Notes: generated by a model not told the origin, from the letters alone. Shown: positions 21,736 to 33,540, counted from the stretch's first letter. The stretch is DNA of 64,000 nt from Anadara kagoshimensis (GCA_021292105.1 CM037873.1:13617489-13681488); one strand, 5' to 3'. Numbers and translations are program-made.

Positions 21736-21954
21736 TAAATATTATGTCATATATAAAGCAAATATAATTGAAATAATACCAATATTACAACTTTATCTGT
21801 TTATAAAACTATGTTAAATTAGGTTCCCAAGCGTACAATGTGACATATAACCAGTGAAAAATAACGTGAAGAAGTTAACGTTTCATTCTCTGAAATAACG
21901 TTATTTGCACGCGAGAACGACAGTTATGCCATTCCATATATGAGGACGAATTAA

Positions 21955-22108
21955 ACGTAGTACAAGACAGTCCATACAACACAAGTCGCTTTTCACATGC
22001 ACACACGAACTTGTCAATAGATTAATCCATAGAGATTAATGAATATAGTTCTCGTCGCGAATAGCTGAACATTGCTGCGTCGTTAAACAACATTCAACCA
22101 ACCATATA
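21955..22108 (+). repeat. Second copy of the SINE-like tail
   Basis: Close match to 2910-3056: same ATTAATCCATAGAGATTAAT, CTCGTCGCGAATAGCTGAA and CATTCAACCAACC blocks in the same order. Confidence 0.7.
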
Positions 22109-22184
22109 CGAGGAATTTTTTCCGAAACGGCCGTCTTGTTCTGCAAAATTAAAATATTCTTATTAAAAATTCAGTAGAAGTAAT

Positions 22185-22410
22185 ATACAAAAACAAACAT
22201 ACTAATCCATGTCCGAATCACAATCCAGAAGCAAAGCACCTGCTTAAAAAATCAAATACCACAAACATACCGATATATGTTCAAATTACAGACCCAAAAG
22301 CAAAGTAAAAACTTTAAAAACGGGAAAATTATGTAAAACCAGGAAAGTAAGGCCGGATGCACCGGAAGGGTAAGTACCTACTGCTTAGCTAGCTACAACC
22401 ACACAACTAA
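22185..22410 (+). repeat. Family A dispersed repeat, with duplicated head
   Basis: Starts ACAAACATACTAATCCATGT and ends in a GCTTAGCTAGCTACAACCAC-type segment. The head (AATCCATGTC...CAGAAGCAAAG) occurs twice, once more diverged near 22267-22310. Preceded at 22122-22150 by a GGCCGTCTTGTTCTG motif that also appears near 51857 and, inverted, near 54030. Confidence 0.75.
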
Positions 22411-22725
22411 CAATACATTAATGAAGCTAAATACATATATATAACGTGTTTATCCTTCCTCAGAGAATGCTAAAACTCAATTACCAGTATTTTACACATA
22501 TTCAATGGAAATGGCGTCAAAATTGACAATTCTTTTGAACTAAATCAATGAAATGAGACGCGATTTAAATCACGTTTTGGTGCCATCATTGCGGTATAGT
22601 AGTAAATCTTTTTATGTTACAATATTTGTTTTTACGACGAGAAAATGTTTGGCAAAATGGTAGTGGTTTTCACGTGATGTAATGTTGGTGGATAAATAAG
22701 CATTATTGCATATTGATATAAATTC
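22411..22725. other. No gene recognised
   Basis: AT-rich spacer between a family A copy and a MITE; nothing further seen. Confidence 0.4.
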
Positions 22726-22953
22726 AAACAACCTTGACCTGTCCACTTGACCTTTAATTTAAATATGTATCATGGACGAGCGCATTTACGTATAGGGATC
22801 CATGTCAATATTTCGAACACTAAACACTTGTCCTATGTATTAACCGTGAATCCTTATGGTTATACTATAGCTACTTATGTATTGGCTGGATCTTTCTACA
22901 TGTATATGAATATTCCTAATTAAAGTTCAAGCAGACAGGTCAATATTGCTTGT
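22726..22953. mobile_element. MITE with TTGACCTGTCC terminal repeats, copy 1
   Basis: Left end AAACAACCTTGACCTGTCC, right end GACAGGTCAATATTGCTTGT. The arms are inverted repeats of ~30 bp with a few mismatches. A second copy in opposite orientation at 48044-48276 shares the ends and part of the interior. Confidence 0.75.
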
Positions 22954-23081
22954 ATATACTTAGAAGAAGCAAGCTACTTTTGCAATTAATTATTTTATGT
23001 ATATGTATGATCAAATCAAATAAGGCTTGACAAGTATAATATAATGCCCACTATTACAACTGAAAGGTCCTTTTAATAAAG

Positions 23082-25637
23082 TCAACATTTTCCACAATCT
23101 TCTAGCCATATGCCCTTTGGTTTGTTAATCTTATGTTTGCCTTGAAGGTGAACTCGTACGACACACATGAACCTGAAGCGCATGCCACAGAGTTTACAGA
23201 AGTACGGTTTTTCTCCAGTGTGGATTTTCTGGTGTCTTTTCATGGCGCACTTTTCACGGAACTTCTTCCCACAAATATGGCATACATGATCGTAACGTTC
23301 TTCGTGAGTTTTCATATGACCTCTAAATGAGCTCCCAAACTTGAAATTTTTACCACAATAGGTACAATTATACTTGCCTTTATCTTGATGAGTACGCAAG
23401 TGAATTCTTAGTGAAGCCGCTATTTTATATGCTGCGCCGCACACGTGACAAACATGTGGTCGTTTATCTGTGTGTATTTTAACGTGATTTCTTAAATTCG
23501 CATGTGATCCAAATACTTTTCCACACATATTACACAAATGTTCTTCTTTACATCCTTCATGAACCATTTTTATATGTCGTTGAAGTTGTGCTTTACTAGT
23601 ATGACCACGGTATGATTTATCGCATAAATCACAACTGTATATTTGTTCTTTATAATCGCTTCGATGTGATTTTGCGTGGGATGACCAAGACGAAATCGCA
23701 TAAAGTTGACCACAAACATCGCATTTTATTTTAGGTTTCAAGTGAACATAGTCAATGTGTCGTTTAAGGTACTTGGCATTCGAATAAGTCTTACCACACT
23801 GATCACACTTACTTGCTTTTCCAGCATGCGTATTAAGTATATGTGTTCTCCTCTTCCCCTGTGTCGAGAATACTTCTCCACATGTTTTACATGGATGTCG
23901 GAGTTCATTATTATTATATATACGTTTTCCGTATCCATGCTTTACCAAAGGCTTTGAATGGCCGTTCAAGTTCGCGTGTTTATTGTCTGTGGTCAATGGG
24001 TTGATGTCGTCTGCTGTTGTTTGGTCGTTACGTTGGGGTTCGTTTTCGTGAGATTTTAAATGTTCACGTAAGTCACATTTCTTCACAAATGTTTCTCCAC
24101 ATATATCACAGAGATACATAACGACTTGTCTATGAGATTCAATATGTTGATATGTTTTCCATTTAGGAAACTCTTTTTCACAAACGTTACACCGAAAGGC
24201 ACCTGGTTCCCTTTTATAATGTGAAGATATGATATGGTCATTTAATCCGGTCTTGTCAGAGAATTCTTCAAGACACAATTTACATGTAACGGACAATTTA
24301 TTTTCGTCAATGGTATGCATCTTTTGATGATTTTCAAAGAATTTCAAAAGCTTGAACTCTCTGCAGCAAATTCCACATCGGTAAATCTTTTGGTTATAGT
24401 GCTTTATTCTGTGAGCGTACAAGGAAACGGCGTTTGACATTTCTTTTTTGCATAAAGTGCATAGGGTTGTTTGAGGGAAGTGTTTCATCAGTTCATGTTT
24501 AACTAACAACGACCTGCAACTCGCTACATAATCACATCTTTCACAGTGAATTGCTTTACCGGTAGAGGTCGTATTTGTCTTGGTTATTTTTGAAAGAAGT
24601 TTCACTTTTAACTTATCCTTTTGAGACTGACATTTTCTAGTTTTGTTTCGCTTAATCTGCGATTGCGGGGTAGGTGTATACTCTTCATCAGAATCTTCTT
24701 CGACATCGAAATATCCGTAGGTAGGTGTATATTCATCATCGGAATCTTCGCTATCTAAATATTTCATAAAATTTATTGATCGTTTTCTTTTAGGTAATGT
24801 TGGTTCAGTCACTGTTTCTTCGATCTCAGTTTTATGAATTGTCAAAAGAGTATTGTTAACATATGGGTGATCAGTTAAAATATTTTGAAGCACAACGTTT
24901 TGTTCTATATCTTCAATATCACGTGGAACGACTAATTCAGGTTGATTATTGGTGTATTCTTGCTTGATGTATGGCATGTCGTCTGCAACCACATTGTTAG
25001 AATCGACATCGTCAATAGTTTGTTGTATCTCTGGAATGTTGGGAATATTATTACTATTACATATTTCTGTATTTTCTGGGTCATTACTTGTAGTCATGTC
25101 CACACTGATACGTGACCAGCTGTCTACCTCACTCTCGTGGCTAATGTCAATATGGCGTTCGTTTAATACTTCCGCTGGTGAAATGGTGAAAAACTCGTCG
25201 CCGTTACAATCATTTGCACTTTCTGAGACAAAATTAGGGGAAACAGGTTCACTGCCGTGAGTCTCATTTATGTTATTACTTTTTCCTAACTGTTTCGGCA
25301 TATCTACATCAGACATAGACGTCTCTTCTATACTTTCAACTGAAGTTGTTTTAGTATTTTGTGTCAGAATGTTTTTCTCAATAGCTGTATTAATAACATT
25401 GAAATCCAAAATGATGTTATGCAGTTTTTCATGGACCTTTGTAAGTAGGTTCCACTGGCCCTTCAATACATGTGGTTTATTGTCCATATAAGTCACTTCT
25501 ACATCACACTCTTTACATACAGTCAACAGTATCTGATCTAGAATCAAATTATGTTGTTTTGCAATTTCATATGCCTCTTCCAGAAATTCCTTGCTTAATT
25601 CTGCCTCCCCTTTTGAGAAAACATGTGGTACGGACAT
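23082..25637 (-). CDS. C2H2 zinc-finger protein (paralogue 2)
   Basis: Probable nuclear DNA-binding protein of 851 aa, single coding exon, paralogous to 3780-6320 along its full length. The ATG at 25637 is used because it aligns with the paralogue's start (both continue VFSKGEAELS) and a splice acceptor lies at 25689-25690; the open frame extends 36 codons further only through the acceptor and intron. The shared N-terminal segment is residues 1-95. A SUMO-type IKQE is at 224-227. An acidic DSED/DEEYTPT block is present twice (about 295-306 and 312-323), apparently a local duplication absent from paralogue 1. The AT-hook of paralogue 1 is missing: the matching basic linker reads KCQSQKDK. Fifteen C2H2 fingers run from 365 to about 840. 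Finger 10 carries three extra residues between its second Cys and first His. Last fingers are most alike between paralogues. Confidence 0.9.
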   Translation of the reverse strand: MSVPHVFSKGEAELSKEFLEEAYEIAKQHNLILDQILLTVCKECDVEVTYMDNKPHVLKGQWNLLTKVHEKLHNIILDFNVINTAIEKNILTQNTKTTSVESIEETSMSDVDMPKQLGKSNNINETHGSEPVSPNFVSESANDCNGDEFFTISPAEVLNERHIDISHESEVDSWSRISVDMTTSNDPENTEICNSNNIPNIPEIQQTIDDVDSNNVVADDMPYIKQEYTNNQPELVVPRDIEDIEQNVVLQNILTDHPYVNNTLLTIHKTEIEETVTEPTLPKRKRSINFMKYLDSEDSDDEYTPTYGYFDVEEDSDEEYTPTPQSQIKRNKTRKCQSQKDKLKVKLLSKITKTNTTSTGKAIHCERCDYVASCRSLLVKHELMKHFPQTTLCTLCKKEMSNAVSLYAHRIKHYNQKIYRCGICCREFKLLKFFENHQKMHTIDENKLSVTCKLCLEEFSDKTGLNDHIISSHYKREPGAFRCNVCEKEFPKWKTYQHIESHRQVVMYLCDICGETFVKKCDLREHLKSHENEPQRNDQTTADDINPLTTDNKHANLNGHSKPLVKHGYGKRIYNNNELRHPCKTCGEVFSTQGKRRTHILNTHAGKASKCDQCGKTYSNAKYLKRHIDYVHLKPKIKCDVCGQLYAISSWSSHAKSHRSDYKEQIYSCDLCDKSYRGHTSKAQLQRHIKMVHEGCKEEHLCNMCGKVFGSHANLRNHVKIHTDKRPHVCHVCGAAYKIAASLRIHLRTHQDKGKYNCTYCGKNFKFGSSFRGHMKTHEERYDHVCHICGKKFREKCAMKRHQKIHTGEKPYFCKLCGMRFRFMCVVRVHLQGKHKINKPKGIWLEDCGKC

Positions 25638-25690
25638 TATTCTCCCCAGATTTAAAAACGCACCAAACAAGTCTGTCTGGATATAGATCT
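25638..25690 (-). promoter_or_regulatory. 5' UTR piece and splice acceptor of paralogue 2
   Basis: On the minus strand TTTATTTTCCAG ends at 25689, followed by ~51 bp of leader to the ATG. Parallel to the arrangement upstream of paralogue 1, so the intron in the 5' UTR predates the duplication. Confidence 0.55.
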
Positions 25691-25765
25691 GGAAAATAAA
25701 TGACAGGTATATGTGTAATTCCACACTTAAATCTAAAAAAAACAATCTACAATATTATGAATACG

Positions 25766-25803
<38 letters not shown>

Positions 25804-26007
25804 TTCATATTTTATATACATTAACGCTTCTAGGCAATGACCATTATGACCTTGGTCAAAGGTTATGACACTGTGGACTTTGTATGAAGTGTAATGGCAT
25901 AATTTTAAATAGCTTCAGTAAGCTTTGGTCCGGACAGAGAGACAGACATGCGATACTTATTTACCCAGTTCATGGACAAAGGCGAAAACATACCGAGTAT
26001 GGTTTTA
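25691..26007. other. Upstream region of paralogue 2 with a (TC)n run
   Basis: A (TC)n microsatellite at about 25771-25798; otherwise AT-rich with no recognised element. Confidence 0.5.
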
Positions 26008-26335
26008 AAGGTATGGCTCGTTTGGTTGGATTTTATCCCAAACGGATGATTTTGTTTTTTATCTGAATATATATTTGTAATTAAATAAAGAGGTAATATT
26101 ATTATGATAGTATTATATTTTTATTTTCAGTTGTTGGGTCATTAAAAGGTCTGTTTGATTTGGATTTGTCTTTCAGAGTCAATCTTTATGCTCTCATGTC
26201 AAAATATATAAAATGAGAAGTACATGTATTCCTGCGTTTGATAAAGATTTTCCAAAATAGACTACACGTATATATAAAAAAACAAACATACTAATCCATG
26301 TTTAAAATCACACTCCAAAGGCAGTTCTTCTCGGA
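26008..26335 (+). repeat. Diverged relative of the 19038 TIR element plus a family A head
   Basis: 26008-26260 parallels 19040-19290: AAAGGTATGG..GTTTG, ATTTTGTCC/ATTTTATCC, then a TCATTTATGCTAAAATATG-like block. The other end with its inverted repeat is not found, so the copy is truncated. The head of family A follows from 26279. Confidence 0.55.
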
Positions 26336-26356
26336 GAGTAATCTTTTACGTTTATA

Positions 26357-26359
<3 letters not shown>

Positions 26360-26402
<43 letters not shown>
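26360..26402. repeat. (AG)n microsatellite
   Basis: About 21 AG units. Confidence 0.95.
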
Positions 26403-26409
<7 letters not shown>

Positions 26410-27800
26410 AAAAGTTTAAATTAACAGTTGTAGAATCTACTTCATCAGGTGAACTAGTGTACCACGATGTATGGTAATATTTTAAGAGGTACATGTATAT
26501 ATGTGAAACAAATATCATGTAGGCCTACTCAATCTTCTACAATATTTTACCATAATTCTCATCATTGATTGCGTGTGTAGGCTATCTATTTCTGAAAGCG
26601 TGAGGAGGCAAAACACAAAAAGTCATGATTGAGATTGAACAGCTCCACCACTCGGCCATTTATTTTTAATTTGACGACACTTGTTGATTTCTTTCGGCTT
26701 ATCGAACTTTTTTTAAATGGCGTAAATAAAGCCATTCCTGATCTTTGGGCTATCCTACCTTGTACCCTTTACGGTCCCACGTAAAAAATAAATCCTTACG
26801 TCATCATTACGTCACACGAAACGTGCCGCCATTTTGTCAAAATATTTACCGTTGTAACACAAACCCAAAATATATTTTGGTGCATTAAAGGACATATATA
26901 ACATTGATGAGATTGTAATTCGAATTTTAGTAATGACTTGGCTTATGTAATGAAATGAATTATTGAATTCTACCGTCCCATTGAAAATCTGTAAATTATT
27001 TGAGTTTTCGATTTCTCTGAAGTATGGTAAACATACTAAACATACAGTCGTTAAACCGCGTTCTAGTGGCATACGATCTGAAGCATTTAAACTCAACATT
27101 GTGGGAAATAATTATTATTATACATGTAGGACCAATTGTTTTGATATTGAATGATTGATCTAAGCCAACGGAGTATATATTATATCGTCTGCACTTTCTG
27201 TCACATAGATCCAGCACTGTCACATCGGGATGTGGAGTGTTTTCTCATTTGATATGTTTTATCTGACATTTGCACGGGTTAAATGTATTTAAAGTAATCA
27301 GACTTAAATAGAAAATGAACTGCAAATGACATCATCTACCTACCTGAAAGCGTTTTGCAGGCTACAAATGTATCATACATAGTGATTTACTCCAAGGGAC
27401 TGAACTCTTATATAAATTACATTGCTGACGTACCATATGAAATACATCCCATGTTTTACAACACACAATTCCAGCGAAGCATTTTTCAAAGAAGACTTAT
27501 GAAAGTTTATGTGGCAAACGTCTTTTTTGTTAATATTTTTCATTAATGAGGTGCTTTTGAAAATTTATTGATACACGAAGCGCGTCAAATATCTGGCTTC
27601 GATGGACATTATAAAATCTGTCTCAATGTCATTGTGACATCTTTGTTTGACAACATTCATATAAAATCTGTAAAATATTCATTTGTTATATATGTATACA
27701 TTTGTCAATTACGTTTTTTTATGATTTCTTGTTCATTATGTTTTATGTTTATTGAATTACTTGCCATAACCAATTGTTGCAATTGAGTTCGAGCAATAAA
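26403..27800. other. Intergenic, no gene recognised
   Basis: Several frames of 60-95 codons exist on both strands but none shows a motif, splice context or codon bias I can defend. Confidence 0.4.
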
Positions 27801-27801
27801 G

Positions 27802-27802
27802 A

Positions 27803-27842
<40 letters not shown>
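27802..27842. repeat. (ATT)n microsatellite
   Basis: About 13 ATT units directly after an AATAAAG. Confidence 0.95.
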
Positions 27843-29984
27843 GGTGTAGATTCAAAATTACAGAGTACTCAAAATCAAAGTTCAGTTTCCTGATCAAGTA
27901 CGCAAGAAGTTGAAGAACTTCCTGACATCGAGCTACTCGTGTTTTTGTCATGTTTTTCCTTTATTTTTTTTTAAATTACGTCCGTCATTTGAAGACATTA
28001 TTATGGTATGGCGGTGTCCGTTCAGCTTGTGGATTGAACTGATCCCACATTTTTCTCAGCGATTGTCTTCAAATTTGGCATGCATAATTAGGATCATATG
28101 AAGATGTGCATATCATCAAATGAAGAGGTTGCGTGCATTTTTCAGGGTTTATGACCCTTTGAACGCCAATTAAGCGCAAAATGTAGAAAATGCAATAACC
28201 TTTTTACTTTTAATTCCTTTCAAATTTTGTATTGTTTCACAAGAAGCAATAATATTCAACGCATAAACCGGACTTTTGTATTTCGCGTTTAAATTTTTCG
28301 CAAAATTGGTGTTGTGGTTCTTTGCAGCCAGTTTCTCTTATCTAGATCTTGTGATTAATTTTAGACAATGAGGGGCGTATATCGCCTGGCTCAGCGGTAC
28401 TCTTGTTATGACGGTTTTTGTTATCAATACTAAGTTCTAGACGATTACCTGAATAAATTTTGCTACCCGAAAGCGATTTGGATTTTCATTTTGTGTTACT
28501 TGTCACTCAAGCTAATGCTGTATTAAATAATAGTTTGTATATTACTTGATTATTGTTGAGGCATAGTCGACTGTATATAGCTCAGCATTGTTCAAACCAA
28601 ACAATATTCACCTCAATTCAAATAGAATAGTATTGTGTGAATGTGCACTTTTAATGACTTGTTGTATTTTGGATTATTAGTGGCATTAGCTGAGAATATA
28701 AATATCACGCCTGGTACACGTATTTTTAAAAGGTAAATAAATCATAGAAAACCCCAACCGTAAATTGTCGAGTTTTCAAAAACCTCGTATTTCTTTAACA
28801 AACTCTGGTCCCTATGCAGGAACAGAGAGTTATGTGACGTCAAATTAAATACATCGAGGATAATTTTGGAAACAGGGACATCATACTTATCAACAATATT
28901 GATGGGGAAGGCCTTGATCAGCATAGGCTTGCAGTTTCCTTGAGTTGCCAATTTTTTTTGTTGAATAAAATTTCTGTAGTGGAATCACGCTCCCTGCGAT
29001 TGTAAATTAATTATGAAACAAATAGATCTACACAGTAAGCGGGAAAAGTAGGCATATTGCTACCAAAAAGATACTTAATAATAGAAAAATTAAAGTCATC
29101 ACATTTGCAAAATAGCATCAAATTTAACGTAAGGATCTGACTTTTTATCATCTATATCGATATGCAACAAAATATAGATGAAGTTCAAGATTTAGACCAA
29201 AATGCGAAATCGAAATAGTTACCAGAGCAAATGTTTTCCAATTTGAGCTATTGGAATTGTCTAATTTTAATATATACTGATTCGCCCGCAATCCGTTTTC
29301 TCACACTTGTTCAAATAAGAATTTCAACAGCAAAATAAAAAAAACTAAAAGCTGGAAAATTTGGTAAAACAGAATACTTTCTCTCAGGGATGTGTGGCCA
29401 GGTACTCCGGGATGACTAACGCCTATTCTTAATCGTAAAAATGAGAGGTATTTCTGCCTACTGGAGTATCTGACCTCGCTTCTTAGTTAGCAGTTCACGT
29501 ATTGAATGTAGTTTTCAAAGCTTTAACTTACTTTTAGGGTTGTGATTTGGAAAAGGACCAATTTGATTAATTAATTATTGTAATTTGGGCATGAGTTGGT
29601 AAGTTTGTGTTTGATTAATTTGAACGTTTTTACTTTAATTTTGGGATTGGAATTTAAATGTTTGTGTTTGATGATTAATTTAATCAACTTTTATTAATTA
29701 GTTACAATATAAAAAATACAAATATTCTCCCTTGTATATGGAGAGATTGTTTAGCAGAACTTTAAATCATAAATATTTTCACATATATGACTAACCCACT
29801 TCCGAGGCTGTTGGTGTAAAGTCGCTTACAATTCAATGGAATTAGCACTAAATATTACGAAGCTTTAATAGGCACCGATGTGATAAGCATTTGAAATCAA
29901 ATCAGAGATGGTGCTGAATTACATGTTGTTCTATGGTTCTATTTCGTTAAATATTTTCAGAACCGTCATTCTAAAAATAAATAC
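27843..29984. other. Intergenic with one dispersed repeat, no gene
   Basis: 28700-28820 matches 46570-46735 (shared ATCACGCCTGGTACACG, GCCGTAAATTGT-like and ATTTCTTTAACAAACTCTG blocks). 29300-29600 has weak resemblance to family A in both orientations. Nothing coding recognised. Confidence 0.5.
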
Positions 29985-30150
29985 AATCAAAACAAACATA
30001 CTAATCCATATCCGAATCACAATCCAGAAGCAAAGTAAAAACTTTGGAACTGACAAGTTAAGTTAGACACGTGGACTTCCATTAGAGAAGTGAGGCCGGG
30101 TGTTCCAGAAGGGTAAGCACCTTCTGTTTAGTTAGCTACATACATTTATA
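29985..30150 (+). repeat. Family A dispersed repeat
   Basis: Good copy: ACAAACATACTAATCCATAT, AATCACAATCCAGAAGCAAA, GTGAGGCCGGGTGTTCCAGA, then GGGTAAGCACC and TTAGTTAGCTAC. Confidence 0.8.
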
Positions 30151-31000
30151 CAATAATAGAAGATGACTTCGCACAACCATTAATTTGTTTTATAATTACG
30201 CATCAAATCGACCATGTGTAGATTTTATGTTTCAAAATTATGGCATTTAAATTGACATTTGAATTAGTCATCGCTTCAATAAGCTTGATAAAAAATATCA
30301 AACACTGGGTAACAGGTGTGTAACGATTTCATTTGTCATGTGAAATGTGTTTTTAATGATAAATTAAGATGTAACTATCTGAGAGAGACACTATCGTGAT
30401 GGTATACTAGTAGTTCTATACATTTAATGTTCATCTTCACCTTATAAAACTAATAAATTATCATATTCAGCTGAAAGGGAATGATTTGAATTTATCTGGA
30501 TGGAGAAAACTGATTAAATATCTGCTTTGTACATCTTCTGATATTCAAGCCAAATGTTTGTTTGTTTGGTTATTATATTAACTCTAATGGTCACCATCTT
30601 TGATATCATACGTACTTTATTTGCACAAACTTTCAATACCTACAAACTTCCACATTAAGGTTTTAATTTGTGTAGCTGTCGAGGAAAAGATGGTTTTTAT
30701 ATAAAAAATATGTTAAATACCCGAGGCATGTTTAGCCAAAAAATCAGCTCAAAACAATTGATGAATGTCCTGTTGTTTGAATACTTTCATTACGTTGATT
30801 GGATAAAATGCTTTTAATAACATACGCATTTTCTCTTAAGTTTTTGTTTTTACTTCGCTTTTGGATTGTGTAACTTTGATATGATTAGCGTTTGTTTTTG
30901 ACTTTGAAAAAAGCCTGTCATCAAATATTTTGACAGTGTAACTAATGCTCAAAGCCGTGTTTACATTATTAGTTTTAAAACCAGCTTTGAACCAATCCAT
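30151..31000. other. Intergenic, no gene recognised
   Basis: AT-rich; nothing beyond short chance frames. Confidence 0.4.
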
Positions 31001-31002
31001 TA

Positions 31003-31070
31003 GCTCAATTGTAGACTGCTCGCTTCGTATGGAGGCCGTGGGTTCGAACCACGATCGAGTCTGATCGGGT
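31003..31070 (+). other. tRNA-like block
   Basis: An A-box-like TTAGCTCAATTGTAGA and a perfect T-arm CGTGGGTTCGAACCACG. The acceptor stem does not pair and the D-arm is damaged, so a SINE head or tRNA pseudogene is more likely than a tRNA gene. Confidence 0.5.
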
Positions 31071-31204
31071 TTTGCAGCCTGCATACTGTCACAAAATTTA
31101 AAATCTCATGACATGCGAAAATCGCACAACTTTTAAGTTAGTTCCATCTCCTTCCAAATATTAATGGAGCGCACGATCAAAACTCTGTTTTCACATTTAA
31201 ACAC

Positions 31205-31765
31205 TAGGTTGACTTTGGACAGAGACTGGAGTAAATGTCCAGTGGTGTGGTTGTAATAATATCCCGGTTTTAGACGGACACTGGAGTAAATGTCCAGTGG
31301 TGTGGTTGTAATAATATCCCGGTTTTAGACGGACAATGGAGTAAATGTCCAGTGGTGTGGTTGTAATAATATCCCGGTTTTAGACGGACAATGGAGTAAA
31401 TGTCCAGTGGTGTTGTTGTAATAATATCCCGGTTTTAGACGGACACTGGAGTAAATGTCCAGTGGTGTGGTTGTAATAATATCCCGGTTTTAGACGGACA
31501 ATGGAGTAAATGTCCAGTGGTGTTGTTCGAGTACTTCCTGACTTTGGACAGACACTGGAGCAAATGTCCAGTGGTGAGGTTGTAATAATATCCCGATTTT
31601 AGACGGTCAATGGAGTAAATGTCCAGTGGTGTGGTTATAGCACTTCCTGACTTTGGACAGACACTGGAGTAAATGTCAAGTTATTTCAAGTACTTTCTGA
31701 CTTCGGACAGACACTTGAGTAAATATCCAGTGGTGTGGTTATATCACTTCCTGACTTTGGACATT
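31205..31765. repeat. 55-bp minisatellite with internal hairpin
   Basis: About ten units built on GACGGACACTGGAGTAAATG, TCCAGTGGTGTGGTTGTAAT, AATATCCCGGTTTTA. CACTGGA and TCCAGTG in each unit are exact inverted repeats separated by 7 bp. A variant unit with GACTTTGGACAGACACTGG alternates at the edges. Confidence 0.9.
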
Positions 31766-31832
31766 TCATGATTTTCGTGCGTAGCATTTTTACCTGTGTA
31801 CTCTCAAAGATGTCAATGATTTTCCATCTGTA

Positions 31833-32083
31833 TCCAGTTTCACAATTATTTCTTAACTGCTTAGAATTTCCTCAATTTATAATTAGCAAAAAATAATTTT
31901 GTTTATTTTCCAGATATTCAGAGATTAAGGTGTCCTTTTGAAGATCCTTTTAACTTGAGGAATTTTTATTTAGTATTTTTTTTAAATGTTAAGTTGTAGT
32001 TAAGGACTTACAAATACTTTCTTTAACTTAAATTTAGCAGATTTTGACAGTTTTAATTAAGAAATGACTGTGAAATTGGGGCC
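31833..32083. mobile_element. Foldback MITE, GGCCC..TTTCACA family
   Basis: Left CCAGTTTCACAATTATTTCT, right GAAATGACTGTGAAATTGGG: imperfect inverted repeats of about 40 bp. Its arm resembles that of 42448-42649. No target duplication resolved. Confidence 0.6.
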
Positions 32084-32160
32084 TAGTGGAGAGAAAATCC
32101 AGGTGAGCTAGAAATGTAAATAACATCATTTCAAGGAGTCCACATTTCTTCAGTCACAAA

Positions 32161-32433
32161 TACAGTCAGACCTGTCTTTAAGGTCACCTCTCTATGAGGA
32201 TGCCTACTTTAGAGGCAAGTAAATTTTCATTTTCATTCCTCTTTATTTATGTTACATGAACCTAGTCTGACTAATCAGCCAACTAAACCCCCCTGGGAAC
32301 ATGTAACAATTTAAAATGGGCTTTAGTAGGCCGATTTGTCGGACAACATGAACCTGTATACAAGGACCACCTGTCAATAAAGGTTTTACTGGTTCCCTTG
32401 GACCGGTGACCTTTTTATACAAGTTTGATTGTA
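32161..32433. mobile_element. MITE with TA-flanked ends
   Basis: Begins TACAGTCAGACCTGTCTTTA; the complement of its other end begins TACAATCAAACTTGTATAAA. Both run on to GGTCACC. TIRs of ~28 bp with mismatches. TA at both outer ends fits a Tc1/mariner-type TA target, but that is inference. Confidence 0.6.
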
Positions 32434-32689
32434 GTTATCTTATTCTTCAATTTGCTAACACTAGCCAAAAAATCCACATACAAATTATGATACAATGTCA
32501 TATTTGGTATAGATGAAGTATATCATTTCCCTAAACATTTTGTTTTTTGCAAATACAGTGCAATAAACAAGTAGTAGTAGGTCAATGGAGAAATGTGTGT
32601 TTACAGCATGTTCAGGGCTGTCATACCATTTTTAAAATAATTCAGAAAATACATTAAAAAAGTGGTGTATGAGAGGGCAGTCAGAATTA

Positions 32690-32945
32690 TTTCACTTATA
32701 TCGAGGCAATCAGTTTAGAGATGAAACACGAGTGCCAGAGAAAACCACCAAATTTAGACAAGGAACCTGATAGGCTATTATTTTCCAAGTGGGATTCAAT
32801 CCTAGGCGGTGAAAATTTTCACTTATATCGAGGTAGTCACTTCAGAGATTGTGGAGGAAACACGAGTGCCAGAGAAAACCATCGAATTCCGACAAGGAAA
32901 CTGATAGGCTATTTTTCCAAGTGGGATTCAATCCTAGGCAGTAAA
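32690..32945 (+). repeat. SINE-like repeat, tandem pair
   Basis: Two units of ~120 bp: TTTCACTTATATCGAGG, GAAACACGAGTGCCAGAGAA, AACCTGATAGGC-like and CAAGTGGGATTCAATCCTAG. Shares blocks with 21540-21735 and 41340-41890. Confidence 0.7.
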
Positions 32946-33540
32946 AGGGCAGTTAATACATCAGCTAGACTCACAGAGCCAATTTGAAAATGTTAAATTA
33001 ACATTCTGTAAGACAATTGTGTCGGTGTAAGACTCCCTCATGAACAAAAAAGATTCCAAAATTTGTCTGAAAAAGTTCTGATTTTGCATAGGTTCAATTT
33101 TCTTTTTACATTTTTTAGAATGAACTCGGAATTTTGAGAAAAAAAATACAGATAAGTGTTTGGATAAATCCTTACACAACAATTTTTGGTTAAATTCAGA
33201 CAAAATTCAGAATACTTGTTTGATGATGAAGTCTACTTCAGTGATTCTGATAAAATACAAGATGGAGGATTAGATACAAAGCGATCATTTATTGTTTTAC
33301 TGTTATTATTTACCAGGTGTACATACAGTTGTAATTTTTGACAAGGGAAGAGATACAATTATGTTTTTAAAGTTAACAGAGATGTATAAATAAACTGTAT
33401 AAATCAAAAACACTTTCCGAAAGAACGCGACGCCCAGGAAACTTCAGAGATAAAACCCTATGGGGAAAAAACCTCTGTAAACCTGTGTCCAATAGCAATT
33501 CAGCGCCTTTCTAAGTGTGGGACGTGGACTTCGTCCAAAA
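32946..33540. other. No gene recognised
   Basis: Spacer between repeats; nothing supportable. Confidence 0.4.
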
